Assembly: GCF_036173105.1 (NCBI RefSeq)
Contig: NZ_CP108053.1
Span: forward strand, 8,680,001-8,744,000
Direction of reading: 5' to 3'
Length of the DNA: 64,000 bases
Origin: Streptomyces sp. NBC_00287
GTDB taxonomy: Bacteria; Actinomycetota; Actinomycetes; Streptomycetales; Streptomycetaceae
A program made the translations under genes and the position numbers. The notes under the pieces are model-generated. The model did not search any database and had not been told where the DNA came from. It saw only the letters and a list, made by a program, of their open reading frames with translations. This document shows positions 33,105 to 42,885 of the stretch, in pieces. Each line of letters starts with the position of its first letter. Within the stretch, counting starts at the first letter, position 1.

Positions 33105-34867
33105 TGGACGACCTGCTGCCGTTGCTGGTCGCGGTCCCGCTGCTGGGCGCCGCCCTGCTCGTCGCCGGGGGCCGCCGTCTGCACCGGGTCGCCGCCGAGT
33201 CCATGGGCTGCGCCGTCTCCGCCGGTACGGCCGCCCTCGCGCTGGTGCTGCTGCTGAACTCCTCGCCGCCGTACGTCGAATGGGTCGGCGGCTGGACCCC
33301 CGTGGACGGCCGCAGCGTCGGCATCGTCCTGGTCGGCGACGGTCCAGGGCTCGGCATGGCCGCGCTCGCCTCGCTGCTGACGCTCGCGGCCCTGGCGTAC
33401 TCCTGGCACTACTTCGACGAACCGCCGCGCCGGCACGCCGGGTCCTTCCCCGCGCTGATGCTGTTGTTCCAGGCGGGCATGTGCGGATTCGCGGTCGCGG
33501 GCGACCTGTTCAACGCCTTCGTCTGGTTCGAGCTGATGAGCGTCGTCGCCTACGCCCTGACCGGCCACCGGGTCGAGGAGGCCAGGGCCGTGCAGGGCGC
33601 CCTGACGTTCGCCGTCGTCACCTCGCTCGGCGCGTACGCCATGCTGATGGGCATCGCGCTGCTGTACGCCCGTACCGGCGAACTCGCCATGAGCCAGATC
33701 GGCCGGGGCCTGGACGCACACGGCCCGCCCGACGCACTGGTCCTCGCCGCCTTCGTCCTCGTCCTGACCGGAATACTGGTCAAAGCGGCGGCCGTGCCCT
33801 TTCACTTCTGGCTCCCCGACGCCCACGCCGTCGCCCCCACCCCCGTGTGCATGCTTCTCTCGGGCGTCATGGTCGAACTCGGCGTGTACGGCGTCTGGCG
33901 GGTGTACGGCACCGTCTTCGCCGGACCCGGCGGCGTCCCGCCCGCCGACCTGGAGCGGGTGCTCGTGACGCTCGGCGCGCTCACCGCGGCCATCGGCGCC
34001 GTCATGTGCTGGTACCAGCGGCACATCAAACGGCTGCTCGCCTACTCCACCGTCGCCCACACCGGACTCTTCCTGACCGGCGTCGGCGTCCTGACCCCCG
34101 AGGCCGACGACGGGGTCGCGCTGTACATCCTCGGCCACGCCGGAGTGAAGGCCGCCCTGTTTGCCTGCGCGGGCATCCTGCTGGACCGCTACGGCAGCGT
34201 CGACGAGCACGCGCTGCACGGACAGGCACGCGAACTGCGCGGAGTCGCCGTGCTGTTCACCATCGGGGCGCTCGCCCTCGCCGGACTGCCACCCTTCGGC
34301 ACCGCGCTCGGCAAGGCCCTCACCGAGGAGGCCGTCGGCGGCCCGCTCACCGTCCTGTACGTGGCGGCGACCGCGCTGACCGCCGGGGCGGTTTTGCGGG
34401 TCGCCGCACGCGTCTTCCTCGGCCTCGGCCCCGCCCCGGGGGACGCGACCGACTACGAGACCACCGGTTCCGGCGAGCGGCCCGAGACCCGGCACCGGCT
34501 CAGCCGGGTCCCGGACACCATGACCGCGGTGCCCGCGCTGCTGCTCGCCGCCGCGCTCACCGTGGGCGTGGCGCCCGGCTTCGCCGACGTCGTCGCGCAC
34601 TCCGTCAACGAGGCCGGATCGGCGGGCGCCGTGGTCGCCTCCGTGCACTGGACCCCGGTCGGCGTACTGCTGGGCCTGCTGTCGACCCTGCTGGCCGCCG
34701 CTCTGGCCGCCGTCGCGGTGGCCCGCCCGAGGTGGCTCGCCGCACCCGGCTGGGCGGACCCGCTCAGGCGCCTGCAGTCCGGCCACGTCGGGGACTACGT
34801 GGCCTGGCTGCTGGTGGGCGCCGTAGTGCTCGGCGCGCTCGCCCTGCCCGGTGTCCTGACCGCCTGA
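33104..34867 (+). CDS. mrpD: MrpD (NuoL/M/N-like) antiporter subunit
   Basis: 587 residues, about 14-16 transmembrane helices, the only proton-channel-like subunit in the operon. Characteristic motifs: FNAFVWFELMSVVAYAL with Glu, GILVKAAAVPFHFWLPDAHAVAPTPVC with the Lys of the antiporter channel, YQRHIKRLLAYSTVAHTGLF and a late GHAGVKAALFACAG. A charged loop near 455-475 separates the last helices. No MrpA gene is adjacent. Confidence 0.88.
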   Translation: MDDLLPLLVAVPLLGAALLVAGGRRLHRVAAESMGCAVSAGTAALALVLLLNSSPPYVEWVGGWTPVDGRSVGIVLVGDGPGLGMAALASLLTLAALAYSWHYFDEPPRRHAGSFPALMLLFQAGMCGFAVAGDLFNAFVWFELMSVVAYALTGHRVEEARAVQGALTFAVVTSLGAYAMLMGIALLYARTGELAMSQIGRGLDAHGPPDALVLAAFVLVLTGILVKAAAVPFHFWLPDAHAVAPTPVCMLLSGVMVELGVYGVWRVYGTVFAGPGGVPPADLERVLVTLGALTAAIGAVMCWYQRHIKRLLAYSTVAHTGLFLTGVGVLTPEADDGVALYILGHAGVKAALFACAGILLDRYGSVDEHALHGQARELRGVAVLFTIGALALAGLPPFGTALGKALTEEAVGGPLTVLYVAATALTAGAVLRVAARVFLGLGPAPGDATDYETTGSGERPETRHRLSRVPDTMTAVPALLLAAALTVGVAPGFADVVAHSVNEAGSAGAVVASVHWTPVGVLLGLLSTLLAAALAAVAVARPRWLAAPGWADPLRRLQSGHVGDYVAWLLVGAVVLGALALPGVLTA

Positions 34868-35533
34868 TCACGCGGCCTGATAGGTGACCTTCACCTCCTT
34901 GAAGCCGAGCGAGCCGAGCAGGCCCTTGAGCATGTCGGTGGTGTTGCCCTCGGCGCGCTCGGTCAGCGCGCTCTCCTTCGCGGCCGCGCCGATGTGCTTC
35001 GCCGCGAGCTTCTGCACCGCCTGCTCACTGTTGGGGTTGTCCGAGAAGAGGTCGCCGATCCGGTCGAGCAGCCCGCGCTGCTTGGAGACGGCGTAGGAGC
35101 GGTCGGGGTCGAGCGCGGGCTCCCCGAGTGCCGCGTGCGGCAGCCGGAGCGTGGCCGACGTGCGGTCGTCGTTGACCTTGACGTCGTTCTCGCCGACCTT
35201 GCCGAGGTCGACGTAGGCGTCCACGGTGCCCGCGCCGACGTACAGCGTGCGGGAGCCGCGGATCGCGTCGGGCAGGTACTTGGCGTCCTTCTCCAGATCG
35301 ACCACGACCTGGAAGTTGCCCGAGGCCGCGTCGTAGCGGCTGATGTCCTGGATGGACTGGAGCAGAGCGGGGCCCGAGCGGTCGTGGGTCTCCGTGCCGA
35401 ACAGGTCCTTCAGGCCCGGGATCACGCTCAGCCCGATCCCGGCGAACAGTACGGCGAGCACCAGTACGACGGCGCTCACGGCCTTCGCCCAGCCGGGTAT
35501 GCGCCTGGGGAGGCGCCTGATGGGAGTCGTCAT
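34868..35533 (-). CDS. DUF4230 domain protein, membrane-anchored
   Basis: 221 residues: a short basic cytosolic start, one transmembrane helix at about 17-38 (AKAVSAVVLVLAVLFAGI), then an extracytoplasmic DUF4230 domain (LQSIQDISRYDAASGNFQVVV, GSRTLYVGAGTVDAYVDLG). AAGGAGG upstream of ATG. Stop codons of this gene and mrpD are adjacent and convergent. Function unknown. Confidence 0.8.
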   Translation of the reverse strand: MTTPIRRLPRRIPGWAKAVSAVVLVLAVLFAGIGLSVIPGLKDLFGTETHDRSGPALLQSIQDISRYDAASGNFQVVVDLEKDAKYLPDAIRGSRTLYVGAGTVDAYVDLGKVGENDVKVNDDRTSATLRLPHAALGEPALDPDRSYAVSKQRGLLDRIGDLFSDNPNSEQAVQKLAAKHIGAAAKESALTERAEGNTTDMLKGLLGSLGFKEVKVTYQAA

Positions 35534-35679
35534 GGCGACGGCCCTCCTTCCTACCCTTCGGATGCCCCCCAAAAGCCTTGCGAGACCCGGTGGTTGGCCG
35601 AATGGCGCCCCTGACGTAGGCATATGGGGCGCATTAGCGTGAGAGGCCGTCCTCACCCCTTTTCGGCCAGGAGACGTGG

Positions 35680-36855
35680 ATGAGTCGGTCCCTTTGCCCC
35701 ATGCACCGCGTCACGTTCCCCAAGCCGGGCCCGCCCCGGCTCGCCACTCTCGCCACCGGCACCCCGGTGTGGATCGTGACCCGGCACGCCGAGGTGCGGC
35801 AGGTGCTCATGGACCCCCGGTTCGACCGCAGCTCCCTGCACGCGCCGGACGCCCCTCCGCTGCTCGCCGTACCGAATCTGCTCGACGACCCCGACGGGCT
35901 GCTCAATCAGGACGGACCCGCACACCAGCGGCTGCGCGGGACGGTGCAGCGGGCGTTCACCCCGCGTGCCGTCGCCCGCTGGCGGCCCTGGGTGGCGTCG
36001 GTCGTCGAGGAACTGCTGGACGCCTTCGCCGAGCGGTCCAGGCCGGCCGACATCGTCGACGGGTTCGCGCTCGCGCTGCCCGTGTCGGTGATCTCCCGGC
36101 TGATGGGCCTGGAGCACGTCGAACGCGACCGGATCCGCTCCTGGGCCGACCACGCCCTGTCCGGAGGGGCGCACACCGTCGATCAAGTGATCGCCGCCAT
36201 GGGGGAGTTCGGCGCCTTCGCGGCGGAACTGGTCGCCGAGCGGCGGCACAAGCCGGGGGAGGACCTGGTCAGCGCGCTGGTGGCGGCGGGGGACGGACTC
36301 GGCATCGACGACCGGCAGTTGGTGTCCCTGGTGTGCGGTCTGGTCGTGGCGGGACACGAGACCACCATGACCGCCCTCGGCAACATCCTCGTCTACCTCC
36401 TCACCGACCGGCGGGACGCCTGGCCGCGGCTCGGCCAGGACCAGGAGGCCGCCTCGACGGCGGTGGAGCAGCTGCTGCGCGCCGTCCCGCTCAGCGAGGG
36501 ACGGCTGCTGCCCGGACTGATCCGCCGGGCCGTCGAGGACGCCGAGATCGGCGGGGTGAAGATCCCCGCGGGCAGTGTCGTCGCCGTCCAGACGAACTCC
36601 GCGAGCCGCGACCCCGAGGTCTTCCCGCCCGGCCGGCCCGACCTGTTCACGCCCCTGACCTCGCCCAGCGTCGTCTTCGGCGCCGGACCCCACCACTGCC
36701 TGGGCGCCTGGCTCGCCCGCCTGGAACTCGGCATCGCGCTGCACCGCCTCGCCGCCCGCTTCCCGGGGCTGCGCGCCGAGTTCGGCACCGACACCATCGA
36801 CTGGCGGGAGGGACAGATCACGCGCAGCCCACGGCGGCTGCCCGTGTCATGGTGA
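35680..36855 (+). CDS. Cytochrome P450 with altered ExxR motif
   Basis: 391-residue bacterial class I P450. I-helix VVAGHETTM and heme loop FGAGPHHCLGAWLARLE are canonical. The K-helix reads AVEQLLRAVP: the usual Glu of ExxR is Gln (QLLR), with a Glu one position earlier. An R remains. AGGAG lies 8 bases before ATG. It ends 60 nt before the PRPP synthetase gene. No adjacent ferredoxin. Substrate unknown. Confidence 0.88.
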   Translation: MSRSLCPMHRVTFPKPGPPRLATLATGTPVWIVTRHAEVRQVLMDPRFDRSSLHAPDAPPLLAVPNLLDDPDGLLNQDGPAHQRLRGTVQRAFTPRAVARWRPWVASVVEELLDAFAERSRPADIVDGFALALPVSVISRLMGLEHVERDRIRSWADHALSGGAHTVDQVIAAMGEFGAFAAELVAERRHKPGEDLVSALVAAGDGLGIDDRQLVSLVCGLVVAGHETTMTALGNILVYLLTDRRDAWPRLGQDQEAASTAVEQLLRAVPLSEGRLLPGLIRRAVEDAEIGGVKIPAGSVVAVQTNSASRDPEVFPPGRPDLFTPLTSPSVVFGAGPHHCLGAWLARLELGIALHRLAARFPGLRAEFGTDTIDWREGQITRSPRRLPVSW

Positions 36856-36915
36856 GACCGATCCGCTCAGTAGCATGAGGCCGGCAGCCGGAATGATCAT
36901 GCGAGGAGCGGATTC

Positions 36916-37869
36916 GTGCGAGACATCGCCGTGTTCAGCGGTAGCGCCCACCCCGAACTGGCGGCGGAGGTCTGCGCGCATCTGGGCGTGCCGCTCAGCC
37001 CCACCCGGGTCAGCCGCTTCGCCAACGACTGTCTGGAGGTGCAGCTCCAGGCCAACTGCCGGGAGCGGGACGTCTTCCTCATCCAGCCGCTGGTCGCCCC
37101 GGTCCAGGAGAACCTCGTCGAGCTGCTGCTGATGTGCGACGCGGCACGCGGGGCCTCCGCGGGCCGGATCACCGTGGTCATGCCGCACTACTCCTACGCC
37201 CGCTCCGACAAGAAGGACCAGCCCCGCATCTCCCTCGGCGGACGCCTGGTCGCCGATCTGATGGTCGCGGCCGGCGCGAGCCGGGTCCTCGCCATGACCC
37301 TGCACTCGCCCCAGGTGCACGGCTTCTTCTCGGTCCCGGTCGACCATCTGCACGCCCTGCGCGAACTGGCCACCCACTTCCGCCACTACGACCTGTCCCG
37401 CACGACCGTCGTCTCGCCCGACCTCGGCAACGCCAAGGAGGCCGCCGCGTTCGCCCGGATGCTCGGCGCCCAGGTGGCCGCGGGCGCCAAGCAGCGGTTC
37501 GCGGACGACCGGGTCAGTATCAACTCCGTCATCGGTGAGGTCGCAGGCCGCGATGTCATCGTGCTGGACGACGAGATCGCCAAGGGCAGCACCGTCCTCG
37601 AACTCCTCGACCGGCTGCGGGAGTTGGGGCCGCGCTCGATCCGGGTCGCCTGCACCCACGGACTGTTCACCTCCGGCGCGCTCAAGCGGATCGGTGAGCA
37701 GCCCGACGTACTGGAGATCGTGTGCACCAACACCGTGCCGGTCCCGGCAGAGGAGCGCACCGACAAGCTGCGGGTGCTCACCGTCGCTCCCCAGCTCGCC
37801 GAGGCCGTACGCCGTATTCACAACGGTGAGTCCGTCAGCGCCCTGTTCGACGCGCCGCGAAACGAATAG
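36916..37869 (+). CDS. Ribose-phosphate pyrophosphokinase (second-copy type)
   Basis: 317 residues; makes PRPP from ribose-5-phosphate and ATP. Motifs: N-terminal DIAVFSGSAHPELA, PHYSYARSDKKDQPRISLGG (variant of the usual RQDRK loop), and PRPP-site VIVLDDEIAKGSTVLELL, whose DDEIAKGST departs from the common DDMIDTGGT. Sits 56 nt upstream of an EF-Tu gene. Probably not the housekeeping PrsA because of these differences; catalytic competence is inferred. Confidence 0.85.
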   Translation: MRDIAVFSGSAHPELAAEVCAHLGVPLSPTRVSRFANDCLEVQLQANCRERDVFLIQPLVAPVQENLVELLLMCDAARGASAGRITVVMPHYSYARSDKKDQPRISLGGRLVADLMVAAGASRVLAMTLHSPQVHGFFSVPVDHLHALRELATHFRHYDLSRTTVVSPDLGNAKEAAAFARMLGAQVAAGAKQRFADDRVSINSVIGEVAGRDVIVLDDEIAKGSTVLELLDRLRELGPRSIRVACTHGLFTSGALKRIGEQPDVLEIVCTNTVPVPAEERTDKLRVLTVAPQLAEAVRRIHNGESVSALFDAPRNE

Positions 37870-37925
37870 ACATGAGGTAGAGCAGGGCGACCCCGGCCTC
37901 ATCCAGGTGACCAGGAGGGCCAGCT

Positions 37926-39119
<1,194 letters not shown>

Positions 39120-39148
39120 CCGCGGTATTGATCCTCACGCCTCACACT

Positions 39149-39529
39149 TCATACCGACCCGGACGTGGCCTCGGGCTGGCCCAGGGCCGCGTCCAGCGTC
39201 GGATGCGGAGGCAGCAGCTTGGCCAGGCCGGTCAGCCGCAGCACGCGCAGGGTGAGCGGATGGACGCAGACCAGATGGAGCTGTCCGCCGTGGTCGAGGA
39301 CCCTGGTGCGCGCCCGGTACAGCAGCCGCAGTCCCGAGCAGTCGAAGAACTCCACGGGCCTGAGGTCGATCACGATCCGCGCGTGCGGACGGGACGTCAT
39401 CCGGTCCAGGTAGGGGAGGAGTTCGACCGCCGCGGCGATGTCGATCTCGCCGTGGAACTCCAGCACCGTATGTTCCCGGTGCCGGCGGACGCGCAAGTGG
39501 CGGGTGAGCGGCGCAGGCTCCTGCTGCAC
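39149..39529 (-). CDS. Anti-sigma factor antagonist (STAS domain)
   Basis: 126 residues, nearly all a STAS domain. The phosphorylation-site region is VIDLRPVEFFDCSGLRLLY, with the conserved DCSG Ser. Such proteins bind anti-sigma factors of the SpoIIAB type and release sigma factors. No adjacent anti-sigma gene. GTG start with GGAGG. Convergent with the tuf3 gene, 29 nt apart. Confidence 0.85.
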   Translation of the reverse strand: MQQEPAPLTRHLRVRRHREHTVLEFHGEIDIAAAVELLPYLDRMTSRPHARIVIDLRPVEFFDCSGLRLLYRARTRVLDHGGQLHLVCVHPLTLRVLRLTGLAKLLPPHPTLDAALGQPEATSGSV

Positions 39530-39749
39530 GACGACATCGCCTCCAACCTGCTCCTTCGGCTGCGGGGTTGCAGGTCACCGGGGGCCGGGGTGACATCGTG
39601 CAGCGAGCGTACGAGCGCTGGGCCGTCACCGGGCACCGAGTGAGAGCAAAACCGTTCCCCGCACTGCAAGTTACCCCTGATGGAGTGAATCTGAGCATGT
39701 TCGATTGACATATGTCTGTGAATTGCGCGCCGGCGTGTTCGGGGCGCGG

Positions 39750-40187
39750 TCACGACAGTGCGTGCCAGGCCTTCGACAGAGCCTGGCGGAACTGCTCGGC
39801 CTGGTGTGCCGTGAGATCCCGCACCATCCGCTCCTCCAGCTCCCGCACCGGTTCCTCGTGCCGGGCCAGCAGCTCGCGCCCCTCTTCGGTCAGCAGGATC
39901 AGCAGCTCCCGCCGGCTCTGCGGATTGCGCTCCCGCCGGACCAGACCGCGGGTCTCCAGTGACCGTACGAGATCGGCGATGGACTGGGCGGTGACGAACG
40001 AGTCGCGGGCCAGCTGGGCCGCCGAGAGTCCGTCGTGCCGCTGCAGCACGGTCAGCGCCGTGTACTGGAGCGCGGTGATTCCCGAGGCTCTGACCAGCTC
40101 GTCCAGGTGGGAGCGCACCACGAGCTCCACCTGTTTCACCATGTAGAGAAGCGAGGGAGGTGCCTTGGTCGTCTGGGTGCCGGTCAT
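39750..40187 (-). CDS. MarR-family regulator of aldehyde/alcohol dehydrogenase genes
   Basis: 145 residues, winged helix (SAAQLARDSFVTAQSIADLVR, then RRERNPQSRRELLILLTEEG). A TAGGCT -10 box lies 7 nt before the ATG, with operator GACAGGAAACCTGTC just upstream, so it probably makes a leaderless, self-repressed transcript. Divergent from the aldehyde dehydrogenase gene; probable sensor of an aromatic acid or aldehyde (inferred). Confidence 0.88.
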   Translation of the reverse strand: MTGTQTTKAPPSLLYMVKQVELVVRSHLDELVRASGITALQYTALTVLQRHDGLSAAQLARDSFVTAQSIADLVRSLETRGLVRRERNPQSRRELLILLTEEGRELLARHEEPVRELEERMVRDLTAHQAEQFRQALSKAWHALS

Positions 40188-40207
40188 GGGACCGAGCCTA
40201 GGGCATT

Positions 40208-40222
40208 GACAGGAAACCTGTC
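40208..40222. promoter_or_regulatory. MarR operator 1, GACAGGAAACCTGTC
   Basis: Perfect 6-base arms with AAA centre. It lies between the -10 box of the marR gene (TAGGCT on the minus strand, 40195-40200) and its -35 region, and shares the ACAGGA...CCTGT core with operator 2, 46 bp away centre to centre. Confidence 0.65.
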
Positions 40223-40252
40223 TGTAATGAGACTGCGACCCAGACGGTGAAT

Positions 40253-40269
40253 CAACAGGAATCCTGTTG
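40253..40269. promoter_or_regulatory. MarR operator 2, CAACAGGAATCCTGTTG
   Basis: Seven-base perfect arms with AAT centre, 35 bp before the dehydrogenase start. Same core as operator 1. Two boxes in the divergent promoter suggest the MarR protein controls both directions. Confidence 0.65.
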
Positions 40270-40303
40270 GTTGAAATCTTGGCGATGAAGCTGAGGAGTG
40301 GCG

Positions 40304-41758
40304 ATGACCACCTTCGAGATCGAACCCGGCCGACTGTTCATCGGGGGCCGGTGGCGCGAGGCCGCCGACGGGGCGCGCACCGAGGTGGTCGACCCGTCCC
40401 GGGGCGCGGTCCTCACCACGGTCGCTCAGGCGGGCCCCGCCGACGTGGACGCGGCCGTCCGGGCCGCCCGGGAGGCCTTCGACAGCGGGACCTGGTCCGG
40501 GCTGAGCGGACGCGAGCGCGGCCGGGTGCTGCACCGCGTCGCCGAGCTGATCCGCGAGAACGCCGACGAGATCGCCCGGCTGGAGAGCCTCGACGTGGGC
40601 AAGCCCATCACCCTGTGCCAGGCCGTCGATGTCACCAACGCCGCCAACGACTACGAGCACTTCGCCGCGCTCGCCCACTCCCTGCACGGCGCCAACCGCG
40701 ACACGCCCCTGAACGCCCTCGCCTACACCCGGCGCGAGCCGCTCGGCGTGGTCGCCGCGATCACCCCCTTCAACTTCCCGCTGATCCTGGCCGGTTCCAA
40801 GCTCGGCCCGGCGCTCGCGGCCGGTAACACGGTCGTCCACAAGCCCGCCGACGAGACCCCGCTCAGCGCCCTGTACATGGCCGAACTGCTGCAGAAGGCA
40901 GGCGTCCCGGACGGCGTGGTCAACGTCGTCACCGGCACGGGCCCCGGGGCGGGCGAGGCCCTTCTGCGCCACCCGGGCGTGGACAAGGTCGCGTTCACCG
41001 GCTCCACCGCCGTCGGCCGGCATGTGGCGAGCGCCGCCGGGGAGGCCCTCAAGCCCGTCACCATGGAACTCGGCGGCAACGCCGCCCACATCGTCTTCGA
41101 GGACGCCGATCTGGAGAAGGCGGTCGGCGCCGTCATCAAGGCCTTCGTCTTCAACACCGGCCAGTTCTGCATGGGCGGCCCCCGCCTGCTGGCGGCCCGA
41201 CCCGTCTACGACACCCTGCTGGGCATCCTCGCCGAGGCCGTCCCCGGCGTCCCGGTCGGCGACCCGCGCAGGCCCGAGACGGTCGTGGGCCCGATGGCGG
41301 GGGAGAAGCACCTGAGGAAGGTCGAGGAGTACGTCGACCTGGCCCGCAAGGAGGGCGGCAGCATCGTCTGCGGCGGTGAACGGCTCGACCTGGACGGCGG
41401 CTACTACTACCGGCCCACTGTGATCGCCGACCTGCCCAACGACTCCCGGGTCGTGCAGGAGGAGGTCTTCGGGCCGGTTCTCACCGTGCAGCCCTTCGAC
41501 TCCGAGGACGAGGCGGTCGCCCTCGCCAACTCCACGCCGTACGGCCTCGCTTCGGGCATCCAGACCGGCAGCCTCGCCCGCGCCCACCGTGTCGCCGAGC
41601 GGCTCCAGGCGGGCATCGTCTGGATCAACGACTGGGCGATGCTCGACCCCGCCGTCCCCTTCGGCGGGGTGAAGGACTCCGGGTTCGGCCGTGAGTACGG
41701 CCCCGAGGCGCTCGCCGCCTACACCAAGGTCAAGTCCGTCGTCGTCTCGCTCGCCTGA
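40304..41758 (+). CDS. Aldehyde dehydrogenase (benzaldehyde/vanillin dehydrogenase-like)
   Basis: 484-residue NAD(P)-dependent aldehyde dehydrogenase. Active-site motifs: VAAITPFNFPLIL, GSTAVGRH, general base Glu in MELGGNAAHIVF, and nucleophilic Cys in FVFNTGQFCMGGPR. Late motif EEVFGPVLTVQPF is intact. ATG 40304 is favoured by GAGGAG five bases upstream. Paired with an alcohol dehydrogenase 13 nt downstream: together they would oxidise an alcohol to a carboxylate. Aromatic substrate is inferred from resemblance and the MarR partner. Confidence 0.87.
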   Translation: MTTFEIEPGRLFIGGRWREAADGARTEVVDPSRGAVLTTVAQAGPADVDAAVRAAREAFDSGTWSGLSGRERGRVLHRVAELIRENADEIARLESLDVGKPITLCQAVDVTNAANDYEHFAALAHSLHGANRDTPLNALAYTRREPLGVVAAITPFNFPLILAGSKLGPALAAGNTVVHKPADETPLSALYMAELLQKAGVPDGVVNVVTGTGPGAGEALLRHPGVDKVAFTGSTAVGRHVASAAGEALKPVTMELGGNAAHIVFEDADLEKAVGAVIKAFVFNTGQFCMGGPRLLAARPVYDTLLGILAEAVPGVPVGDPRRPETVVGPMAGEKHLRKVEEYVDLARKEGGSIVCGGERLDLDGGYYYRPTVIADLPNDSRVVQEEVFGPVLTVQPFDSEDEAVALANSTPYGLASGIQTGSLARAHRVAERLQAGIVWINDWAMLDPAVPFGGVKDSGFGREYGPEALAAYTKVKSVVVSLA

Positions 41759-41771
41759 GGAGTTCCCTGCG

Positions 41772-42878
41772 ATGCCCATCCCCACCCGCGCCGCCGTCGT
41801 CGAGTCCGGCGGCGCCCCTTTCACCCTCGCCGACGTCGTCCTGGACGACCCCGGTCCGCACGAGGCGGTCGTCCGTATGGTCGCGGCCGGCCTGTGCCAC
41901 ACCGACCTTTCCGTCGCGAGCGGCGGACTGCCCTTCCCGCTGCCCGGAGTTCTGGGGCATGAGGGCGCGGGCGTGGTGGAGGCGGTCGGATCCGCCGTCA
42001 CCGCGGTCGCGCCCGGCGACCATGTCGCCCTGTCCTTCACCTCCTGCGGCGACTGCCGCAACTGCCGGGGAGGACACCCGGCGTACTGCGCCACCTGGCT
42101 GCCGCTGAACCTCATCGGCGGTCACCGGGCCGACGGCACCAGCACCATCGGCCGGGCCGGCGAGCCGCTGGGCGGCCACTTCTTCGGCCAGTCCTCGTTC
42201 GCCGAGCGGGCGTTGGTGGACGAGCGCAGCCTCGTCAAGGTCGACGCCGACGTGCCGCTGGAGTCTCTCGCCCCGCTGGGGTGCGGCGTACAGACCGGTG
42301 TCGGCGCCGTGTGGAACGTACTGAAGCCGGACACCGGCGACTCCGTCGTCGTCCTCGGCGCGGGAGCGGTCGGCCTCTCGGCGGTCATGGCCGCCGCCCT
42401 CACTCCCGCCACCACGATCGTCGCCGTCGACCGGGTTGGCGAACGCCTGGCGCTGGCCCGCGAGTTGGGCGCCACCCACATCATCGACGCGGCTGAGCAC
42501 GACCTCGGGGAAGCCCTCGCGGAGATCACCGGCGGCCGGGGCGCCGACGGTGTCGTCGAGACGACCGGCAACGTCGGCGTGCTGCGCCAGGGCACCGACG
42601 CGCTCGCCGCCCGCGGCACCCTCGTCGTGGTGGGCGCCCCGCCGTTCGGGACCGAAGTCGCCCTGGACGTCAACGGATTGCTGGGCGGCAAGCGCATCGT
42701 CGGCCTCACCCTCGGTGACGCCGAGACGCAGACCTTCGTACCCGCCCTGGTCCGTCTGGTGAAGGAGGGGCGGCTGCCGCTGCACCGCCTGATCAGCACG
42801 TATCCGTTCGCGGACATCGATCAGGCGGTGCGGGACATGCGCGCGGGCAAGGCCATCAAGCCCGTGCTGGTGTTCTAA
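41772..42878 (+). CDS. Zinc-dependent alcohol dehydrogenase (aryl-alcohol type)
   Basis: 368 residues. Zinc ligands: GLCHTDLSV (Cys), GHEGAGVVE (His/Glu), and structural zinc Cys cluster SCGDCRNCRGGHPAYC. NAD-binding VVVLGAGAVGLSAV. Similar in plan to benzyl alcohol dehydrogenase. RBS GGAG before the ATG. Co-transcribed with the aldehyde dehydrogenase. Confidence 0.88.
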   Translation: MPIPTRAAVVESGGAPFTLADVVLDDPGPHEAVVRMVAAGLCHTDLSVASGGLPFPLPGVLGHEGAGVVEAVGSAVTAVAPGDHVALSFTSCGDCRNCRGGHPAYCATWLPLNLIGGHRADGTSTIGRAGEPLGGHFFGQSSFAERALVDERSLVKVDADVPLESLAPLGCGVQTGVGAVWNVLKPDTGDSVVVLGAGAVGLSAVMAAALTPATTIVAVDRVGERLALARELGATHIIDAAEHDLGEALAEITGGRGADGVVETTGNVGVLRQGTDALAARGTLVVVGAPPFGTEVALDVNGLLGGKRIVGLTLGDAETQTFVPALVRLVKEGRLPLHRLISTYPFADIDQAVRDMRAGKAIKPVLVF

Positions 42879-42885
42879 AGCCCGG

